In this document: one piece after another, positions 60,165-64,000 of the stretch
Layout of the letters: every line of letters starts with the position of its first letter
How positions within the stretch are numbered: the first letter of the stretch is position 1
Notes under the pieces: model-generated
Database searches by the model: none
Seen by the model: only the letters and a program-made list of their open reading frames with translations
Told to the model about the DNA's origin: nothing
Program-made: the position numbers and the translations under genes
Source of the DNA: Pinus tabuliformis
Lineage: Eukaryota; Streptophyta; Pinopsida; Pinales; Pinaceae
Length of the DNA stretch: 64,000 bases
Assembly: GCA_031772625.1 (NCBI GenBank)
Contig: CM062804.1
Location: forward strand, 275,373,174-275,437,173
Direction: 5' to 3'

Positions 60165-60176
60165 GCTCTGATACCA
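60165..60176 (-). other. Primer binding site of rearranged gypsy (reversed)
   Basis: The minus strand reads TGGTATCAGAGC, the classical initiator-Met tRNA complement, two bases from the LTR end at 60179. It is in reverse orientation relative to the outer LTRs. Confidence 0.88.
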
Positions 60177-60178
60177 AA

Positions 60179-60294
60179 TGTTATGAAACCAGCTCAAGAA
60201 AAGATAGAAAAGATAGATCAACGCCTTAGAATTCAGCCTCTTCGAGGGGGCAACCTCCTTTACATTACATAAATGAACAATTCTTGGATGATAC
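60179..60294 (-). repeat. Reversed LTR 3' end inside rearranged gypsy
   Basis: 116 bp, the reverse complement of 61051-61166 with only a few differences. The pair forms a long inverted repeat. The LTR part that should precede it is missing and integrase sequence stands there; GTATCATCCA is common to both partners at the joint. Confidence 0.9.
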
Positions 60295-60800
60295 CCATAA
60301 AGTGCCATAAATGGGGTCATTTTTGTTGCTGTATGAAAGGAAGTGTTATACCACCATTCAGCCAGAGGCAACCATTTGACCCATTGTGTCTGTTTATCAG
60401 ATACAAAGCAACGAAGGTATCCTTCCAAACATTTGTTTACTATCTCAGTTTGCCCATCAGATTGAGGATGATAAGATGAGCTATGAGCTAACTGAGTACC
60501 AAGACAAGAAAATAATTCTGTCCAAAAATTTCCAGTGAAAATGGGATCTCTGTCACTTACAATAATCTTTGGGTTTCCATGTAGCTTTTGAATTGTTTCC
60601 ATAAATGCAGTAGAAACTGTACTGGCTTTAAATGGATGTGATAATGCACAAAAGTGTGCATACTTGGTAAGTCTGTCAACTACCACCATGATGACACTCT
60701 TTCCCTCAGACTTGGGTAAACCTGTGATAAAATCCATTGATACCTCCTCCCAACGTTGGCTTGGAATGGGTAAAGGTTGTAATAGACCCGGTGTCAAGCG
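60290..60800 (-). pseudogene. Integrase core of rearranged gypsy (reversed)
   Basis: The minus strand reads PGLLQPLPIPSQRWEEVSMD, FITGLPKSEG, IIVSDRDPIF, YHPQSDGQTEIVNKCLEGYL and MTPFMALYGYHPRI. The DDE residues (in MDF, SDRD and QTE) are present, and about 165 codons are open, so this piece is well preserved. Both the H2C2 finger upstream and the C-terminus downstream are missing. Its open frame extends artificially into LTR sequence at both ends. Confidence 0.85.
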
Positions 60801-60818
60801 TTGAGGACAACGCTTTTT

Positions 60819-60832
60819 GAAGGAGAGGGGCA
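60819..60832 (+). other. Polypurine tract of rearranged gypsy
   Basis: GAAGGAGAGGGGCA directly before TGTTAGG of the full LTR, in forward orientation and so opposite to the adjacent integrase. Confidence 0.7.
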
Positions 60833-61166
60833 TGTTAGGCCCCTATACTACTAGTGTAACCTCTTATTGTTATTAGTATAACCCACTTATTTTATTGATG
60901 TACCCATGTAGTGCCCATATTGTTACTATTAGGCCACATAGAAGCCCACCATTGTTACTGTTGTGCCCTACAATATTATTGTTATGTAGGCTTTGATTGT
61001 ATTGGGACCACTTAGACTCCTATATATATAGAAAGGAGGTATTTTCATTTGTATCATCCAAGAATTGTTCATTTATGTAATGTAAAGGAGGTTGCCCCCT
61101 CGAAGAGGCTGAATTCTAAGGCGTGGATCTCTCTTTTCTATCTTTTTGTGAGCTGGTTTCATAACA
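60833..61166 (+). repeat. Complete LTR of rearranged gypsy
   Basis: 334 bp with TG..CA ends. TATATATATAGAAAGG at about 61021-61036 is a TATA box, showing plus orientation. Confidence 0.9.
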
Positions 61167-61171
61167 TATTG
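61167..61171. repeat. Right target-site duplication of rearranged gypsy (TATTG)
   Basis: Matches 59330-59334. Confidence 0.9.
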
Positions 61172-61260
61172 AGCCCTCTTAGATTCCATGAAGTGAGCTT
61201 CATGATTCACTATTTGTGGTAAGCTTGTAGTACTTTGTAAACTTAGCATGTCTGCCTGAG
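61172..61260 (-). pseudogene. LINE ORF2 N-terminal piece, right of the gypsy insertion
   Basis: The minus strand reads SWNLRGLN up to the insertion, the usual start of a plant LINE endonuclease; SPGKLRMIKNMIK continues on the other side. Confidence 0.65.
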
Positions 61261-61381
61261 TCTACTAGGATTTTCCCTATTGCAATAGTTCTGTGAAGAT
61301 CTATCTTTCTTCCACGTTTTTGGAGTCCTTAGGAAAGAAGCTGCCATCCCATTGACTGCTCGGTTGTATGCCTAGTTGTTT

Positions 61382-62730
61382 TCACTGGTAAGCCCTGGAG
61401 ATGATGACTTCCAGGGTATTGAGCTGATGCTCTTGAATATTGTCGTAGTCTTTCCTTCTACATGCTTGTTCAAGCTCGAGGATATCTAGTCCTCCCAAAT
61501 CAATGCTTTCTGGTTCTTCTTCCATATGTTGTGTCTGATTGCTTTCTGTTGAGGTGATTGCTAAGTGCAGGGTCTGGCTGGGGATACCATCAACATCCAT
61601 TCCATTAGGTTTCCAATTAGGGTCCTTTCGAGCCGCCTTAGGAATCCCGATGTTGTCATTCAAAGGCATGGGAGTGGGAGAAGATCCAGACAGGGGGGGG
61701 GAGAGGTCATGATGATCAACGGTGGGATTGGCAAAATGCTCTGCGGTGGGTCTTCTGAAGTTTTACCAAGAACCTCAAAGCTATTGCTCGTGGAGGGAAT
61801 GGAGGCAGCATCGTGCAAGGGCTTTTTCCCAGAGGAGGGTTTTTTATGTGATCTTTCTCAATTTTTGACCTTGGTAAAGCCATCATGAGCTGACTTGTCT
61901 GAGGGATTTGAGGTTTGGGGTTTAGCATTTAGAGGGAAGTCCCAAAAAAGATGCCCATGGGCATGAAACTTGCGACAGTGAAAGGGTACGTGTTCAAAAT
62001 CTAAGGGTTGGATCCATTCAAAGTCATCATGGAAGAGACTTACCGAGTCTGGAAGGGCTTTTTCCAGGCACATGAAGACACAAATACGAGCATAGGAGGT
62101 GTATCTGCGGAGCTTCGTTTTCTCAGAAATTTTATAAACTCCCCCAGCCCCTTGCCAATGTCTCTTAGCGATTCTTCGTCCCAGTACTCCAACAGGAGCG
62201 AGTACATTCAGATCCAAACTGGTGCCCAGCTGAAATCCTCCTTGTCCGAGTTAAATCTCTCTACCCATTCCCTTAAATACAGACCGACGGAGTTGAAGAA
62301 GTAGGGACCTTAATCCATAACCTTATTCCGATCTTCGATGCAAATCAAAATCGCAGTGAAAAACCCTTTTGGTCCTAGCTACAGGGTGACATGTCCCTTG
62401 GGTTTCCATTTGGCAGAGATCCATCCTTGCAAATCTTTTTCAGTCGGCCAGTATCCAATAAATTCTCCAATGAGTGCATGGTCCTTCATGTACTGGATTT
62501 GACCATTATTTCTTTTGGCTGGGAAGTTCTATCTTGGGTCGTTTAGCTACTATGGGTTTGCATGTCGTTGATGTAACCTTGGGCATTTCCTGTTGCCCAA
62601 TATTTCCTTCTTGTACTTCACTACGCCTGTCTAACTGATCAGTGGGAGCATTCATCGTATCTTGCATTGGGGAATCTCTTGTATCCGTGTTTACTTGTTC
62701 TGGACCGGAAGGTTTTGTTAGTTCCTTCAC
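61382..62730 (-). pseudogene. LINE ORF1 (DUF4283-like, zinc knuckle), broken
   Basis: Minus strand. Start MKELTKPSGPEQVNTDTRDS at 62506-62730. A DUF4283-like region is spread over frames at 61990-62480 (ALIGEFIGYWPTEKDLQGWI, VMDQGPYFFN-like text with a stop, ISEKTKLRRYTSYARICVF, FEWIQPLDFEHVPFHC). The knuckle CRKFHAHGHLFWDF has lost its last Cys. The acidic C-terminal part is at 61382-61669 (SIDLGGLDILELEQACRRKD). In active relatives this protein binds the LINE RNA. Confidence 0.72.
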
Positions 62731-62989
62731 TTGGTTATCTCTCTTGGTTGAGGGGGAAGGCTTTGAAGCCCCCCCTGTGGATCAGCCATTGCAGTGCGGT
62801 CTATGCCAGAAGCTATTGTCGCAAGGAGGAAGGTTGATGGAGAATAAAAGGAGAGAGGGTTTATATTGTGTCGTTGCAGGGGCGAGCAGAAAACCCTAGG
62901 TTGCAGAGCGCTTAGGCCAGGTCATAGAATCTAATGCCAACCTCATTACATTGATCACGAAAGAGAAATAAGTAAACTACCCATACTGA

Positions 62990-64000
62990 TATCCTCATAT
63001 TTTTCTCTGTAACGTAATATATAAAATCATCTCTAAAGTTATAGAAAAATAATTGAAGCCTTTGCTACTGATTTTAATCTCAAAAAAATAGGTGGGGTTC
63101 ATGGAGGGGAGAAAAACCCTAGATAATGTAATACAATCTCACAAAATCCTCCAATCCCTCAAATCCAAAAAAAATAATAATGGATTTAATGCAATTGGAG
63201 ATAGGTAAAGCCTATGAGAAAATGAGTTAGGAATATAATAATATATGGAGCGCATGGTGCAAGATTTTGTTTTTAATCAATAATGGACCCAGTGGGTCAT
63301 GTCACCAGTCACTACTCCTCACTTATTTTTTAGGATCAATGGGGCCCCAAATAAACCCTTCTCTGCCACAAGAGAACTAAGGTAAGGTGACTCGATATAT
63401 TATTTTCTCTTTGTTTTCGCAATGGATGGACTTAGTAGAACCATTAAAGTAGAGATCTCCACGGGTGGGATCAAGGGGTTACAACCTCATCGAGAATCTA
63501 AGCTAACAACCCATCAGCAGTTCATGGATGACACAGTGCTCCATGGTGTGCCTAATGTCAAACAAGCCATGAAATACAAATATATTTTTAATGGCTTTGC
63601 CATAGCTTCAGGCTTCGCGGCTAACTACTCAAATTCAATGATTTTCTTTGTTAATAATCATATCATTGTGTAGAGGAATCTCACAAATATTTTAAGCTTC
63701 CAAAGGAAAGAATTTCCATCAAGTTATCTCAAAATACCCTGGACATATAAATCTTGTGAAATGTCAACATAGAAAACCCTAATTTCCAAATTACAACATA
63801 AGTTTAAGAGGTTGACTTTTAAAGGGAAAAATTTTGTGGGTATGTTAGTGTTGACAAAATATGTGTTGTGGGCCATTCGTAGGTGTATGTTATCTGTTTT
63901 ACAAAACCCAAAAGGGGTCCTCCAAAATTAAGAGAAATCCAATGAAATTTCCTTTGCAAGGGATGAGAGGAGAGGAGAAATGGGCCTTGGTAGGGTGGGA
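62990..64000 (+). pseudogene. LINE reverse transcriptase fragment, plus strand, runs off right edge
   Basis: The plus strand shows the middle of a plant LINE RT. It has VGFMEGRKTLDNVIQSHKIL near 63090 and AMDGLSRTI at 63420; then the catalytic box QFMDDTVLHGVPNVKQAM and GFAIASGFAANYSNSMIFF, followed by LTNILSFQRKEFPSSYLKIP near 63700. Several stops lie in the first half. It is oriented opposite to the LINE on its left, hence a separate copy. Confidence 0.75.

Larger units (their letters stand above)
59335..61166. mobile_element. Internally rearranged Ty3/gypsy element (1.83 kb) inside the LINE
   Basis: Outer ends are canonical: TGTTAGGCCCC at 59335 and TTTCATAACA at 61166, with a TATTG duplication. 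Interior from the left: first 115 bp of the LTR (plus), gag start in reverse orientation (59450-59752), leader and PBS in reverse (to 60165), last 116 bp of the LTR in reverse (60179-60294), integrase core in reverse (about 60290-60800), a PPT-like tract in forward orientation, and a complete LTR (60833-61166). Gag C-terminus, protease and RT are absent, so it could not copy itself unaided. It is probably a non-autonomous product of recombination during reverse transcription. Confidence 0.85.
54791..62735 (-). mobile_element. Plant L1-type LINE, decayed, split by a gypsy insertion
   Basis: The minus strand carries ORF1 (61382-62730) and ORF2 (55120-61260), with ORF2 interrupted by the gypsy element at 59335-61166. 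The order endonuclease, RT, zf-RVT, RNase H is that of plant L1 elements with an acquired RNase H. Stops and at least one frameshift in RT make it inactive. The 3' end is not defined: no A-tail (plus-strand T run) was found left of 55100, and the 153 bp repeat may be part of the 3' UTR. Confidence 0.85.

Noticed and set aside
60153..60833. Single 226-codon integrase gene
   Set aside because: Only about 60290-60800 is integrase; both ends of the open frame are LTR, leader or pol-end sequence brought in by the rearrangement.

Overview
The window looks like transposon-rich nuclear DNA of a seed plant. It is AT-rich and has no confidently intact host gene. It holds Ty3/gypsy, Ty1/copia and plant L1-type LINE sequences, many nested or decayed, plus pieces of plant housekeeping genes (nucleobase-ascorbate transporter, RER1, OST48, polygalacturonase) that are broken or fused. 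Large, old, nested elements with long LTRs fit a conifer or other gymnosperm, but that is inference; nothing seen fixes the species.

Layout. About 2.3-25.1 kb is one old Ty3/gypsy element on the minus strand. Its 5' LTR (about 23.0-25.1 kb) was itself invaded by a 1.1 kb tandem array of 5S-rRNA-like units. A second Ty3/gypsy element (5858-18751, also minus) sits inside its reverse transcriptase, with about 2.1 kb LTRs, a TGCAT target duplication and a decayed ORF of roughly 540-600 codons downstream of integrase. From 25.1 to 30.8 kb I see no gene. From 30.8 to 31.9 kb lies a minus-strand mosaic of gene fragments (polygalacturonase, OST48, RER1 and a membrane segment). A decayed Tork-like copia element fills 32.3-37.4 kb (minus; only the right LTR is recognisable).

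From 41.1 to 52.6 kb there are two diverged copies of one chimeric pseudogene: the first three exons of a nucleobase-ascorbate transporter joined to a coiled-coil coding region. The first copy is split by the one intact element of the window, a young copia retrotransposon (43176-48464, plus): identical 208 bp LTRs, CAAAA target duplication, PBS, PPT and an uninterrupted 1321-residue polyprotein with all catalytic motifs. Between the copies lie unrecognised coding-like fragments on the minus strand.

From 54.3 to 62.7 kb is a minus-strand L1-type LINE (ORF1 with DUF4283-like and zinc-knuckle regions; ORF2 with endonuclease, reverse transcriptase, zf-RVT and RNase H). It was split near the start of ORF2 by a small gypsy element (59335-61166) whose interior is inverted and scrambled although the outside carries canonical LTR ends and a perfect TATTG target duplication. 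A different LINE fragment on the plus strand runs off the right edge.

No cellular pathway is encoded. The region is a record of insertion, nesting, gene-fragment capture and decay; the only locus that looks able to express a full protein is the copia polyprotein at 44260-48225.
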